A stretch of 64,000 bases of DNA, from positions 14,237,319 to 14,301,318 of the forward strand of contig CM072808.1 in the NCBI GenBank assembly GCA_037013495.1. The letters run 5' to 3'. The notes under the pieces were generated by a model that saw only the letters and a list, made by a program, of their open reading frames with translations, ran no database searches and was not told the DNA's origin. The translations under genes were made by a program, and so were the position numbers. This document shows, piece by piece, positions 48,585 to 62,119 of this stretch. The stretch is from Hippophae tibetana. Taxonomy: Eukaryota > Streptophyta > Magnoliopsida > Rosales > Elaeagnaceae. Within the stretch, counting starts at the first letter, position 1. The number at the start of each line of letters is the position of its first letter.

Positions 48585-51426
48585 TTAGGGCTCATAAAAT
48601 GATGAGCATCACATAAGTATTTTGTTTTTATGTATCAAGTTAACTCTAATTCCTATACATATATTCATTATTGTACATATTTGCACATAACTGATATCGG
48701 AACTACAATCAAATACTCTCTTTTATCTTTATCACAACGACATCTAAATATTCTCTATCTTCATCAAATCTCATTATTGATTTAGTATAAGAGGGTCACC
48801 ATACTCCCCTATGATGGTATAAGATCCTAACAAGTTGTTTTATCTTATTGATCCACAGAAAACATCTTACCTAGTGTTGATAAAAATCAACGTCAACATC
48901 TAGCACCATATGTGAAAAAATGTGTTCTATCAGTTGAAAAATTAAATCTTTAAGTAGGACATTCATAAGTGTTCTCTTATTCTTCATTTACAAAAAATAT
49001 ACATGGGTCTTTAGAAAAACATTGAGGGGTTGTAATACTTTTCAAGAGAAATCTTCACATCCATTTGACCTACTAAGTCTACCAACCTAACCCTCTGTGA
49101 TTTCGAGAGGTATGGACCAGCCAACTAGTTGCATTACTCAAGCCTCAACTGATAAGCATAAGTCTAGCCTGCCATCTAACGTGCTTTCCATCGACTAGTC
49201 CTTCCGGCTGTGCCATAACTTGATAGAGATAAAGATATAATGAGAATTAAGGAGTATCATAGAAGGATCTATGACACATTCCAATTGGGTCAATTAATTA
49301 ATAATCACTTAATGGACTAAGGAACAAATATGAGCTTATTTACAAGCTATTTGGACTGCTTAATGTCATTCAAGCTTGTGCTGATTAGGTTGAGTAAACT
49401 AAGACCTAAAAATGGAGCTTGGAGTGGTGCACTAGAGATCTTGAAGTGGCATATAAGTTGGCTTGGAATGATATATGTGCATATATATCCAGAACATCCG
49501 TACAAGAAAGTAACTCTACAATGAAAATAATCTCACTAAGTACATGTAATTTTGTGGTAAACACACATCAGGTCCAAAACATATTCTAACTTCTCCTAAG
49601 TTACAAAGATTCATACAATGCCTAGAAGGCACACACCCAAGAGGTGAAAGTGGGCTAGAAAGGCCATGCAATAGAGGTTTAGAAATATTTTTATACATGG
49701 CCAAGGCCATCGCCCTTATATATTATCTCATCCTAAGGATCCAAAGATAATTGTAGCCTTGGGAGGATAAGAAGTAGCATATGATGCTACACATATGGAA
49801 CCTAAATAGATAGAAATGATGCCTTACCATGAAATACCAATAATTTTATTCCAATAAGAATTGTTTTTGTAGGTAATTCAACCAAGTATGGCCATACTTG
49901 AAATTTTTGATTAGGAAAAAAAAGTTACACAATAAATTGACAAGTGGGTTTGAGCTATGTTAACTCTAATGAGTCCAAGAGGCCCTTAATAAAACCTCGC
50001 TAGGGACTGGGCTACCATACTCCAAGAAGTCCATGAGGCCTTTAATGCCTCGATAAGGAATACACCCCTATAAGGTTGGGAATAAGAAGCATCCCAGCAA
50101 TTGAGCTCTATGCTTTTAGGATATTGGCCACCAAACGGTCAACAGAGGTTAAGCGTGTTACGTTATAGATAGGATGCAGGCCAACCATATGATTTATGCT
50201 TTAGACTATAACTAATGCAGAGAACATCTTAACATTATTTTATCACTGCTTAATTAGCCATAGACCCTAAATAGGTGGCCTTGGCTCTAATGCTTCACCT
50301 TTAGGCCTAGGAATCATTTTGGGTTCCTACATCATGCCAAAATGCAAACTTAGATTTTTGGGATTTTGAAAAAGAGACCACAAGTCTCCATTACAATGGT
50401 GATGAAACATCATGGGAAAATAAGGATTTCATCTCTTGGAGGGACTAGACCTGTTACTCAGTTTAGAATTTCACTAGTTAGAGGGCTGATGGTTAGGGAT
50501 GGACCAACCAAGACATTATCGCCCAAGATTTCATAAGTTTAGAAATCTCCGACCACTCCTCCATTAGATCTCTATTTGGCCACTAAATCATGTAGTTTAC
50601 TCTGATTTGTATCCATCTCTATGCAAACATATGGCTGATAAATCCACCCTTATTCATAAGAAAAATATCTAAGTAAAACTTCTAACTTCTAAAAGGATGG
50701 AATATAGTTAATAAAGAGACTTTATATACTCAGAGAAGTGATTTTACTCACATATTTTCCATAAATACTTGAAGATTCATGGAAGCATGATCAATAGTAC
50801 AAAAGGTGAAAAAAATCATGTAACCCTAGGGTTGACTTCAGAAAGTACCATAATTTATTTTGACATAATTATCTTATTGTGAATATGAACGGAGATAAAG
50901 AAATAATGCCAGCAACAAGAAGTTACTACACATGTTATAAACTACTAAACATGGAAATAAATCCCTTGCCTAGATAGGTAAATCAATGAACAAAATTAAA
51001 ACAATCCAACACCACCAGTGTGATTGGAAGAGTAACGAACCCAACAATTACAATCAAACACTCCTGCCTATTTAATCAAGGCTTAGAAGGTTTGAGGGCT
51101 TGACGTAAGATGTAGTTTAGTACATATCCACATGTTGAAAAAATAGTGGTCTTAGTCAATAAAATGCCTTATGGGTCTGTCTAGTAAGCATTGAGTAATC
51201 AGATAAGCATGACCACAAGATAATCTCAATAAAGAGATATAGGGCCAACAATTATCCTCTAATTATGATAAATAGATAATTACAGAGAGATAACCAAGAT
51301 GCCCTATCAAGTCTATTTATATGGGTAAGGGATAAATATTAGATTAAATTTACTCTTTATATATATATTCATTAATGTATACATTTATACATAACTAATA
51401 TCTCATTATAGAGAACTACAACTAAA

Positions 51427-53485
51427 TGATGAGTGCTCAAAAAGCACTAAAATAACCATGATTTTATGTACATTAATTGATTAAAAATATATATATATAT
51501 ATGTTTTATCATATATTTATATAAATTTGTCTTTTTCGGAGTCACGGGTATTTTTATTGTTTTTCAGGAATTTTGGCTTAAAAACGCAATTTAAAGACTC
51601 AAAGAGGAATACTTGAAGCAATACATCACAAAAATATCAATAAATAAGTGGAAAAAGGTCAACAAATATGGAAAAATTGGACAAAATAGGTCGAAAAAGG
51701 TCAAAAATGTCAAAAAGATGTAAAATCGCGCGCCGCAGCCCAGCCGCGCGCGCAGTCCAGCGCCCCAGCGCCCAGCTGCGCGCGCCCCAGCGCCCCATGC
51801 CGCGCGCGTTGACATGCCCATCCGCGCGCGCCCCAGCACGCGGGCACTGTTCACGCGCGCCGAGCTGCGCGCAGCGACAGCCCCAGCGCGCGCGCGCAGC
51901 GCCCAGCAGCCGCCCATCCACGCGCCCAACGCGTTTTCGCCCCATTTTTCACGTGCAGCAGCCCCTGTGACGTCATGCTGACGTCATTGATGACATCAGC
52001 AATTCCAATACGCGTTTTTACATTTTTTAATATTTTTTTAACATTTTTTTACTCATTTTTTCTCTCCATCCTCACCTATAAATACCCCCCTTCCCTTCAC
52101 TTCAAACCACACCTTCAAAACTCACTTCTCTCTTCTTTCTTTCTCTCATTTCTTAGTTTTTAGTTTCTCTTAGTTTCTTTCTTAGTTTCTAAGCTTTTCT
52201 TAGTTTTTCTCTTAGTTTTTAGTTCAATTCTCTTAGGTTTAGAGTTCTTCTCTTTTTGAGAGGAACTTGTAATGTTTTTGTAATAATTTAGATTTTTGAT
52301 TCAATATATGGAAGTGCAAATTCCGCTCGGAGGTTTTCCAACTACGGGAATAGCGTCGAAGTTCTGTAAGGATTTTATTTTCTTTACAGTTATTTTTATG
52401 CTTTATTCTTACATGTTATATTTAATTTGTCTATGGTTAAAATTAACTATACTGGCTGTTTAGTAAATATGATGTAATAACGACGTTGTTATGCTTGCGA
52501 AATATTAAATAGGTAAAAATCTCTAAAATGAATTGATTTTGTTTTTATTCAAGATTTTATATTAAGAATGTTAGAGAGAAATATATTATTTTTCATTACA
52601 AACTTAAACCTGAAAATTAGATTTTAAGGTTTAGTTATCCGGTCTAATTTAGAGTAGTGCTCTTTTATTTGTTGGTACAATCGCCCGGTAGTTAGATTGA
52701 AACTCTATTTCAAAAGTTTTTATAAGAATTATTATGTGAAAATGTATTGACAACATGTTTTCAATAGTGGTTTTAAAACTTGAAAGTTAGTACTCGGATA
52801 ATTAAATTCTTAAGTTTAATTTGGACACCTTGAATAAAGTTTAAACTGTCTAACCCCACCAAAGGTGGCATTTAAATGGTTCATTTTCAATCTCTTAGAA
52901 AAAGGAATTAATTTAATTAAGCATATTAGTTATCAACCCCACCCATAGGTGTTAATTGATTTGTTTAGTTAACAAAGAATATCTAACCCCACCAAAGGTG
53001 GTATTTATATAAAAAAGAGAGAATCAATAAAATATTAATTTATACCTTTAATAACCTAGATAATATGAGCAAGCATAATTAATTTAGTTATTATATCCAT
53101 AAATACTCCGCTAATATAAATGATAAAATTTTCATGAATATTTATTGAATCTGTATATATGTTTATTTTTAGATAGTTATTGAATCTGTATCTGTATCTA
53201 TGTTTATGTCATTAGATTATATTTAATTAATCTGTATATATGTTTTATTTTATGTTATTAGATTAGGAACACAAAAACCAAACTATCGTGACAGGATGTT
53301 TAGGATTTAATTTCGTTTTTAAAAGTTTGAATAATAAATTAAAAACCACATACATTCCTTCCTTAGATCGACCTTGGGAGTATGCTTATCATTTTCTTCG
53401 AAATGATTCGTGCACTTGCGAGAGTTTTATAAATATTAAAACCAAAGTATTGGCAAGAATCGGCGTTGCCGGTTTTCGCTCATCA
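51427..53485 (+). mobile_element. Family A solo LTR, TSD CTAAA
   Basis: A 2,059-bp LTR from TGATGAGTGCTC to CGCTCATCA, flanked by a perfect 5-bp duplication CTAAA (51422-51426 and 53486-53490). No internal region is attached, so it is a solo LTR left by recombination between two LTRs. Outside the GC-rich block it is very close to the 1616-3604 copy, and a TATA box lies at about 52076-52084. It sits within the right repeat of an older LTR element. Confidence 0.92.
51726..51960. repeat. GC-rich block in the solo LTR
   Basis: About 235 bp of CG- and GCGC-rich sequence with repeated 'cgcgcgc', 'cagcgcccag' and 'ccccagcgc' words in an otherwise AT-rich LTR. It holds the place of the minisatellite of the 1.6-kb copy but differs in sequence. 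Long open frames here on both strands are a result of base composition. Confidence 0.8.
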
Positions 53486-53690
53486 CTAAACACTCTCTTT
53501 CTTTTTATCATGGATTGATACTTGGATCTCTTCTATGTTCATAAAATCCCACTATTAACTTAAACATCAAAGGGTCAAAAGCCACTACTACTCCCCCACT
53601 ATTCTAACAAGTTGTTTTATCTTGTCGAATCATGAAGAGCAGCCATGCCTAATGATGACAAAAATAGATATGAATAAAAAGTATGTGTGA

Positions 53691-56132
53691 ATTTTAAATT
53701 CATTACCTTTAATATTATTTTATTTCATTTGACTACTTTTCCAACTAAAAATTAGCAAATATGTTTGGAAAGTTTAAGTCATATGCACGATACGTAAAGT
53801 TATAAATACATGTTGAGAATAAGATAATAAAGTTAAGCTATAGGGGAAAGGCATTGCCTATTATGCCCATCGGATCATTGAGATTATATGGCAAGCTTCC
53901 CTTTCAATACGGTTAAAAGTAACCACATATGTTGTGGTTTTTGGTGCTTCTAGACTTTCAAGTGTATTTTGGGCTTTTTATTCCCTTTTCAAGGTTTTTT
54001 TTCTTGCAATCTCTTAGGGTTACTTATGCATTTGAGGAAAAAATGGTAGCTATGTTTTATACAATGGAATGTTTTCGCGCACACTTGGTCTCTCTCTTTT
54101 TTTATTTTTTTAGTAGCTAGCACACTGTCTCTTGCAATCCCCTAGAAATAACTTCATATGGATGACATGTTTAAACATGATAAGCCATATGGACTTCATT
54201 TTCACTCATATACATGTGTCTCTAAGGGAAATATAATTTTCTTGCATCTAGGGACCTCAATATAGTCTTAGCAACTTCATGATGATGAGTGTTATTTTTA
54301 TGGTTACAAGGTTTAAGGGTGCTGCTTATATTGATTTTCCAAAAATAGCACCTCAATAATATTGAATGAGATGTAAATGGATGGTGTTTAATATTAAATG
54401 AATATAAATTATTGTAGTTCAATTCGAATGGTGTTTAATATGAAATGATATGCATGATTGTTTTAGTAGTAAAAATGTATGAAGTAAACGGAGTGCCCAA
54501 ACGGCATGTTTGTTGCACAATATTAAATATTGTAACTGTATAATTTATACACAATCATGTGTTTAGACGTAAAGTTAGACCATAGTGTACATAATAAAAA
54601 TTATACATTTAAATATAAATTTTTCCACAAAAATCATATCGGTCTAAGTCGTCTTCGACTACACGAGTAAATATCATTGATGATACCTCACAACATTAAG
54701 AAAACACAGGGATGGAAAATAACTTTTTAATAATCATATGATTCCAAATGATTTCAATGAGCTATGGAAATTGCAAGGCAGGGCTTGTGTGTACCATCAT
54801 GAATTTTATCAATGTATATTATATATATTGTCACCAAATACAATACAAGCTAATTATAATACAATCCAATGCAATATAACTGAAGTTAACAAATTCATTA
54901 CTGTACACCAAAAATTAATATTTTCTCACTTTTACTTACATATTAGCCTTTATATTCCTTTTAGAAGAACGATTTCTTTTGAGAGTGTTGGAAAATATTT
55001 GATGTTTTTATCACTTATTGCATGCATTATTGATGAATATATAAAGGTACTATGGAAACTTCTCACACTAGCATAAGCTTAAAGCTTTTGGGAGAGTTAG
55101 TTTCCTAATAAATTTTAACATGAACTCAGAGTAGGAGGTCCTATTTTCAAACCCCAGTTACCCTAATTGTAGAATACCTAAGTGTTTTATTTGCATATTA
55201 TATAGAGTCAATATTTATGGAGAAGTGATAAATGTTTAAAATCCACACTTGATATACTACCAAGAGAGAGGTGATTTAGACACCTCAAGGACTTAACAAC
55301 TCTTGTACTTAGTATAATAAAATAATAACAGTAATAAATTAGCAAACAACCAAAAGAAAAAAAACAACTAGAATATCACATATGCAAATAAAAGGAAAGT
55401 AATAAAGAAAGAAAATTCTTTCCAATCACAATTAGTACCTCCTATGTGTGAATATATTTAGTAATCACTCTGATTTTACTAATATCACATATAAGCATCA
55501 TAATACATTGATATATCATGGTGAACCCACATAGAAACCATCTCTCTTATGTGACAAGATCCACATATTGCTAGGGTAATCAATGTAATAATAATTTCAC
55601 TACAATAAACAAATAAATAGTTCATAACTAAAATAAATATAAAACCTATACCTTTAATAGTTGGAGTAAACACGATCAGTTGAGCCTAAGTTACCTCCAT
55701 TGATGTCTCCATAGCAATTGTGATCCAAGTAGAACACGCTTTCCTTCGAAGCTTCACCACCATATGAGGTGAAACAATCACCAATGAATTGTATAGTGAA
55801 CAACCTAAGGTATGGCAACTCCTATGCATAAGAACCTAGACACAACTATGTCTTATTAATTAAACCCACCTAAAACCTTTTTTTTTAAGAAAATCACTCA
55901 CCTATCATTGATATGGAACCATGATCAATGAATCACTAACATGGAAATAGAAGACCAATTTTTTTAAAAATCCAAGTTTTCAAATTGCAATCCCTATGTT
56001 CTATGATTAATTCAAAACAAACAAATTAAGGAGGTATTTATAATTGTTTTTAAATTTCTTGAGTCTCACCGACCACCTCAACGAGCTCTTATCAACCATC
56101 TCAACGAGGGTAATAGTCATAATTTCTTGCTA
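53691..56132. other. AT-rich spacer, no gene seen
   Basis: Several short open frames exist, but none resembles a known protein. The segment near 55100-55180 has a weak tRNA B-box-like word ('tttcaaacccc') after 'ggaggtcc', which could be a decayed SINE. No A box or target duplication was found. Confidence 0.35.
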
Positions 56133-56137
56133 ACCAT

Positions 56138-57805
56138 TGATGAGTGCTTAAAAGCATTATTTATAACATGATTTTATGCACTTTAAATGTTGAATATATT
56201 TGTATTTTCATAGTTTTATCATCTTTTAAGAAAATATATATTTTCAAAATCATTGGTATGTTTTGTTGTTTTTTTAAGTATTTTTAGCAACAAAATGATA
56301 ACTGATCAACACTTGAAGAATAGTACCTGAAAGCACTCCACTACAACATTGAATCATAAAAGATTAACATATGTAAGCTTTACATATCTTCCAAACCAAT
56401 GTAAAGGGTGTAATCAAAAGAGGCTTCTAGAAATTCAGTGGGAAGCATGCCGTGACAAAGTATTTTGCGTACTGTATATGGCATGTGAGTAGTGGATCGA
56501 GAAATACAAATGTGTAAAGGATGTCTCATGTCATTGTATAGATGTAATGTATGCCATGACACATGACTTAAGGATCCACTTTTCTCTCATTTTCCTCACC
56601 TATAAATAAGATCCCTAAACCCCAATTGAAAAAAAAAGATCCTTTAGTTCTTGCAACTCTCTTCCTTTTAGTTTTCTATAATTTTTCTTTAAGCTCTTTT
56701 CTCAATTTGATAGTTGAATAAGTTTTACTTTTATGTTTATGTTATAAACATTTTAGATTATGTTTTCACAATAAGTGTTAATAAAAGATGTATCTCCTAA
56801 TTACGGATTGGTGTAGGAGTTATCTTTAATAATAAAGTTGGGATATTAACTTTAATTGTATTCTATTAACAACTTTAAAAAAATGTATCCTTCTAAATAT
56901 TATATTTAATATAATATCCATTTATTAAATTGAGCATGTATAGAAAATTGTGATAATAAGATTTGTTTTAGTTAAATTATTATGTTGCATTATTAAAATA
57001 GGTGATTCATTAAATACAAATTATTTTCTTTTCAAGAATTTTATAAAATTAATATGAAATATGACTTTTGAAATATGAACTAGATTTGATTTAAAGCCAC
57101 ACTCTTAGATTAAAGATTTGATTTTCTAAATATGGTTTATAGTAATGTTCTATTTTAAACTTTTATAAGATTTATTATTGAAAAATATAACGATGACAAG
57201 TTTTTCGTAATAAATTTAAAACGAAAAATTTAGATTTCACATTCATCAATCTATAATAAAACTTAGAAAGCTTGAATATAAGTTTAACTTGTTTGACCCG
57301 ACTGAAGGAGCCAATTAAATGATTTTTTAATTTCTTAAGAAAACATAATTTAACTAAAATTAACTAATAGACGAGACCAAATGTATTAAGTGATTTTAAT
57401 TAATAACAAATAGTAAACCTGACCAAAGATGCTATTTATATATATAAGAAAGAATGAATAATCTGGGTTTATATTTTATTAAACTAAATTAATTTTACTA
57501 AACACAATCAACTAGCTAAATATCCGATTAATTCTCTAGATTAATAAATTGCATGTTTTCCTGCTATTTGTATAAATTAATCTATCCTTTATATTTTATT
57601 GTTTTAGTGCCATTAGTTTATAATATCTTCAAACCCAAACTTTGTGAGAGAATGTTTAAGTTTAATTTTTGTTTTTAAAAATTTCTTAAATTATTGAAAA
57701 TCATGTGAGTTTTCTTTAGACTAACCTTAGAAGTATACTTATCATTTCTTACAAAGTGATTTGTGCACATGCTAGCTATTTTATTAATACAAAACTCAAG
57801 CATCA
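56138..57805 (+). mobile_element. Solo LTR of a family A/B relative, TSD ACCAT
   Basis: A 1,668-bp LTR starting TGATGAGTGCTTAAAAGC and ending AAGCATCA, with a perfect 5-bp duplication ACCAT (56133-56137 and 57806-57810). The order of landmarks follows families A and B (early 'atgattttatgcac', a TATA box in 'cacctataaataag' near 56600, 'gttcttgcaactctc' leader, late 'gtatacttatcatttcttacaaagtgatttgtgcac'), but divergence from both is large. No internal region. Confidence 0.88.
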
Positions 57806-57810
57806 ACCAT

Positions 57811-58930
57811 CTCCGTGAGTACCTCAATGATCACACAAAACTAGTTGTTTTTGTTTGAAAATGCTGAGTACATTTTCACAAATACCTGTAAAAATAATGA
57901 TGCAAACACATAACTTAAACATGTAAACTAAATGCTCCAAATTCTAAGTGGTTTGTCTATCATATAAACATACAAAGTTTCATCTATATAAGTGTGAAAT
58001 AGTGAACCATTGATAATCAACCTTACATAGAGGATGAAAAATACGCTAAGGAAAATATAGACTTTGTATTTTGCATAGGAATATGGAAACACTAAAAAAA
58101 CATGACTTACAATCTCACTATTTGGATTTCCATGAAAAAATAATTCACACCTTATACAAAAAAACATCTAAACATGATGTATTCATGCAAGATGACCCTA
58201 AAAAGTTTATTCCCATGAAAACACTTGGACATATGATCAATACATGCACCTAACTTCAGTGTATCCATCTTGTTGTACTCTATCCATCTTGATGTATCAA
58301 CACATCCATCTTGATGAACAAATCCAAATTGCATATATGATCTCCAAACATCTGCCAATTAAGTTCCACAGTTAGTAACTGCATATGTATCATGCACACA
58401 TGAAACAACACATATCCATGAAATGCATCATGCATAACTATGTGTAGTTTAACCAAATACTATTAAGTTACCCCTACACAAGGAAGTTATGATAAGCTAA
58501 GTACACTCAAATATGTAATGGAGAAAGCACAACTCCGTCTGAACTCATGCTACACTCTTCCTAAGTGTATTCATATTAGGAAATAAAGATATAGTGCAAA
58601 CTAAACTCACCATCTCATGTAGTAAACAAACATATTGTGCACACAAACTTCTCTCCCTTTTTTATACAAAATTTAAAGAACACCCCTAAATAATAGAGAA
58701 AAGACATACATTACAAAATAATCATAAACACTTATGTAACAATAGAGAAATTGATTAAAGAATCAACAACAATACAACAACAACCACTAAATAAAACACA
58801 AGTCATCCTAGGCAAACTTAATGACCTGGGTGACACACATTATAAACAAGAAGAAAGTTAAAGGAGAAGAAAACAAAACAAGGATGTCCTTAAAAGAGAT
58901 CATCGTCCACATAGAAGATGTGCCTCAAAA
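57811..58930. other. AT-rich spacer, no gene seen
   Basis: Short open frames on both strands match nothing I know. A small cluster of 'catccatcttgatg' words lies at about 58258-58320 (three imperfect copies). Confidence 0.35.
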
Positions 58931-61260
58931 AGCATCACTGCGCAATCTTTACCAAGTTTCCTTGGGAATGAGTGGTAAAGTATGTTAAGCGTGAGTATTA
59001 TCCCATAGAGAGTATTTGTATTATATAATTAAGTACCAATATACAACAATTACAATATTACCTATGCGAGTAAAAATAAAAAATTATCTAAACTATAAAT
59101 TAAACCTAAAATTGATTCAATGCTACAATTAATGATAACGTAAACAAAGTTTAAGGACTTGGAATGTATGAATGTCAAATAAGAACATATGAACACATAT
59201 TTCTAAAATTCATAATTAAAATGTTTGAGTGCATAAAAGTTACAAGTATTATGAAGAAAAAGAGTTAAATCTAATTTTGATGAAGAATCTAGCTTCTTCT
59301 AAAATCTCCCTTGTAGCTATTCAATTTCCTCCTTAACTTTGCTCTACTTGATCTCTCTTTGTTCTTTTAGGATCTTCTATGTTTGTGTGAATTATCCTTG
59401 TTAATTGTGTTTAAATAAGCTAAAATAAGTCCTTTTCGGTCTAGAACGATATTAGCTAAGATTCAATAGACGAGATTGAAAGTTGGATGTAAGATAAGAG
59501 CCAATGTGACAAATTCTACTTTTTTGATTGATCAAGACCCTTGCTTGATTGATCTAACTATGTTATCATTCAACCCGATAGCATCGATCAAAACATGATC
59601 GATCTAACCCAATTTAGTTGATCGAGACCCTTCTTGATAGATATAACTATGTTTTCCATTTTTGGGCATAATGTCCTATTTTCTCGATCAAGTCTTTTCT
59701 TGATTTATCAACATGTGGCTTGATATATTGAGACTTGTTGATATGTAATCGTATAGATTTTCCTATTTTTGTTCTATTTGATGTATTTTCACTTACCTTA
59801 CCATAGTTAAACATAAGGTAGATATTTTTGAAAATATTTATCTCAGAACAAGAAAAATAACTAGCTTGAAATGGATAAATAACTCTAATTTCACAGCATT
59901 AACAACAACTCTATACTTAAATCTTTGGTTGTCCTTATGTAAAGACAAATCTAAACTCTAATAAGCAAATTTTAAATACTAACACGACATGAGCTGTATA
60001 TTTATAAACTTGTATCCTCAAATAGATTCATTGACAATAGGAATTAATTCCACTCAATGATTGTACATTCTTATGATTAAGACATTCTATTAACAAAAGG
60101 GTATGCAAGGTTTCTTAAAAAATGATTCATATGTATGTGAGACTTGTAAATGATTTCATCTAATGCGCTCATGACATAAAATTATGTGAGCATTCAATAG
60201 ATTAAAATCTTAGAACAAGTTTCATATGTCTAATTTTCACATGCCTCTCGACTAACGTAGGTTATGCATTTAGCTAGAGATCAAACAGACTTTGCATGCT
60301 TGTAATATGAGGGATAGGTAGGGGTAGATAAATGGTTACATTTAGGTTCAAATCCATGCCTTAGCTTACTTTTCATCATCATGTAATTGAGCTTTACTTC
60401 AACCTTAGTGTATCTTTTATTTTTAATTCTTTTCTTTCTTTCCACACCTTTTTTTTCAAGTCAACACTCCCAAACATATTTTTAGGTTTATCTATTTTAT
60501 TTTTATAGGGTTAATGGTGTTGAGATTTTATCCTTTCTTTTCTTCTATTATTTTAGGTGCATCACCTTTCTTCTTACTCTTTTAAATTATACATTATTTC
60601 TCATATTTGCAAGCTAAAGGTGTTAGGGTAAGGGGTAATACATTCAAGTTAGGCTCTGATGTGGTTTAAAGACACAAATTCTATTACATTAAGCTCAAGT
60701 GGGTGATTAATGTTATAAATATTCAATGGTTAGTTTGAAAGGCTTAATTGATCCAACTAAAGCCTAAATCATTTCTAGGATTTTGTTTCATAGGTTGATC
60801 AAATAGATTCTAAAACATGAAAGATTCTTATCATGTAATATTACTCACACCAAGTGTTATCCAACTAAGTATATCAATAATCAATCACATGCACTGTGCA
60901 TAAATAATGAATGATTTCAGTTAAAAACAAGAAAGAATACCACATGGTTAATTGTCTCAATATTTACATGCCAGAGTCCTTATCATAATCAAGACAACTA
61001 ATTCTATCATTGGGTTCATATATTTCATATCAAGCATACATGCATATGGTTTCAACATATTTATCAATTTCTACCCACATCTTAACTAAAAAATAATAAC
61101 AAACTAATAATCTAAGATAGAGAATAAGTTTCATTCCCCACATTTGAATTGCGCATTGTCCCCAATGTGCAACATAGTAAAGATAAGCAAATGATATGGG
61201 ATAAGAAAAATCCCTTGACATTGATGTGTTGGTCTTCATCACCATAATCCACGTGTTTTC
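58930..61260 (-). mobile_element. Remains of a Ty3-type element: 3' internal region and LTR
   Basis: On the minus strand, about 61175-61125 reads like the 'cattggggacaatgcgcaattcaaatgtggggaatg' block that Athila/Tat elements carry in their 3' untranslated region. Further along, about 59060-58940 resembles an LTR end, with 'ctctctatgggataatactcacgctt'. Between 59520 and 59750 are degenerate direct repeats of a 'ttgatcgagaccctt..ttgat' unit. Boundaries, terminal repeats and a target duplication could not be fixed. No coding remains. Old. Confidence 0.35.
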
Positions 61261-61496
61261 AAAGTGTCCCTACATTTTATTAACCTATGAAACAAAAGCA
61301 TAAGTAATAAAATTATATTGTGTTGCCTTCGAACAAGGATCACATTTTATGTCCTTGATTAGGCCTTCCTGAGAACTTCAACTTTGATGTAACATATAAT
61401 AGTCTAGGTGACCCTTTCTACCTATACCATTTTCTCTTCTTAACCACTTCTTGAAGGGTATCACTATTCAAAGGATGGTCCATCATATAGAGTTCA

Positions 61497-61709
61497 TCCT
61501 TGAAGGTTTTGGTCTCTCCATATCTTCTTCTTCTTCTTCTTCTTCTTCTTCTTCTTCTTCTTCTTCTTCTTCCTTGAAGGTTTTGGTCTCTCCATATCTT
61601 CTTCTTCTTCTTCTTCTTCTTCTTCTTCTTCTTCTTCTTCTTCTTCTTCTTCTTCTTCTTCTTCTTCTTCTTCTTCTTCTTCTTCTTCTTCTTCTTCTTC
61701 TTCTTCTTT
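61497..61709. repeat. Duplicated (CTT)n microsatellite
   Basis: A 26-bp lead (CCTTGAAGGTTTTGGTCTCT followed by CCATAT) plus a CTT run occurs twice: lead at 61497-61522 with about 17 units, then lead at 61572-61597 with about 37 units. The second run ends where a viral fragment begins. Long Ser, Leu, Arg or Glu open frames on either strand arise only from this repeat. Confidence 0.95.
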
Positions 61710-61798
61710 TTAGCCTTTGAAATAATGGGCTAGCATCTTGTGCAAGATTTTTATAAAAATCTGCAATATAATTAAGACTCCCTAGAAATCTAAGAGCC
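61706..61798 (-). mobile_element. Duplicated short RT-RNase H fragment of the caulimovirid
   Basis: About 90 bp that match 63518-63602 with only about three differences in 80 bases. The translation includes GSLNYIADFYKNLAQDA, from the RT to RNase H connection of caulimovirids. It is joined to the (CTT)n tract on one side and to the viral intergenic region on the other, which is not the order of a viral genome, so a rearrangement took place. A fossil fragment. Confidence 0.85.
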
Positions 61799-62119
61799 TT
61801 ATATAGATAAAGAGGCTCATTTACAAACAAAATACAATAATTCACAAGATAAGTCTAGTAAGACTTTTTTCAAAAAGCAGATGCTCTCCTATATGAAGAG
61901 TGGTCCCTTTGTTCTGGTGGTGTGTCCCTGTTTAAATTTTGGAATTGTCCGTCCAGAATGCTTTATGGGTCCCTTTGATGTCGGCCACTTCTTTAGTGGG
62001 TGGTTGGCTTGACTTTTAGCTCAAGTCGGCCATCTGTAAATCACTTTCAGAAGGCTTTAGATCTAATTTTTCATTAGAATTTATGGAGCTTTCTTCTTCT
62101 TCTTCAGAACATAATTTCT
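61799..62119 (-). promoter_or_regulatory. Caulimovirid intergenic region with TATA box
   Basis: The region after the second viral ORF, where caulimovirids keep their genomic promoter. On the minus strand 'ctatataaggctc' (about 61795-61807) looks like the TATA box, close in form to that of CaMV 35S. Upstream lie two 'aaagaagtgg'-like and 'gggaccc' words. The sequence just downstream of the TATA is replaced by the duplicated RT fragment, so no normal leader follows. Confidence 0.55.

Larger units (their letters stand above)
48590..53690 (+). mobile_element. Old, non-coding LTR element with diverged direct repeats
   Basis: The 48640-48900 segment is repeated at 51340-51426 plus 53491-53680, with a younger solo LTR splitting the second copy. 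Shared landmarks are 'catatattcatta.tgta', 'acataact.atatc', 'actctctttt' and 'aacaagttgttttatctt'. After the first copy, 48897-48920 resembles a degenerate Ty3 primer site ('acatctagcaccatatgtg', compare 'acatctggcgccgtctgtg'). The 2.4 kb between the repeats has no recognisable gag or pol, as in large non-autonomous derivatives. Boundaries are approximate and the copy is old. Confidence 0.45.

Noticed and set aside
51591-51970. Overlapping 100-112-codon frames on both strands
   Set aside because: They are produced by the GC-rich, stop-poor block of the solo LTR, as are the frames at 1780-2145 in the other copy.
55100-55180. SINE or tRNA-like sequence
   Set aside because: Only a weak B-box-like word is present. 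There is no A box, cloverleaf or target duplication.
61451-61845. Long poly-Ser/Leu frame on plus and poly-Arg/Glu frame on minus
   Set aside because: Both are translations of the (CTT)n microsatellite.
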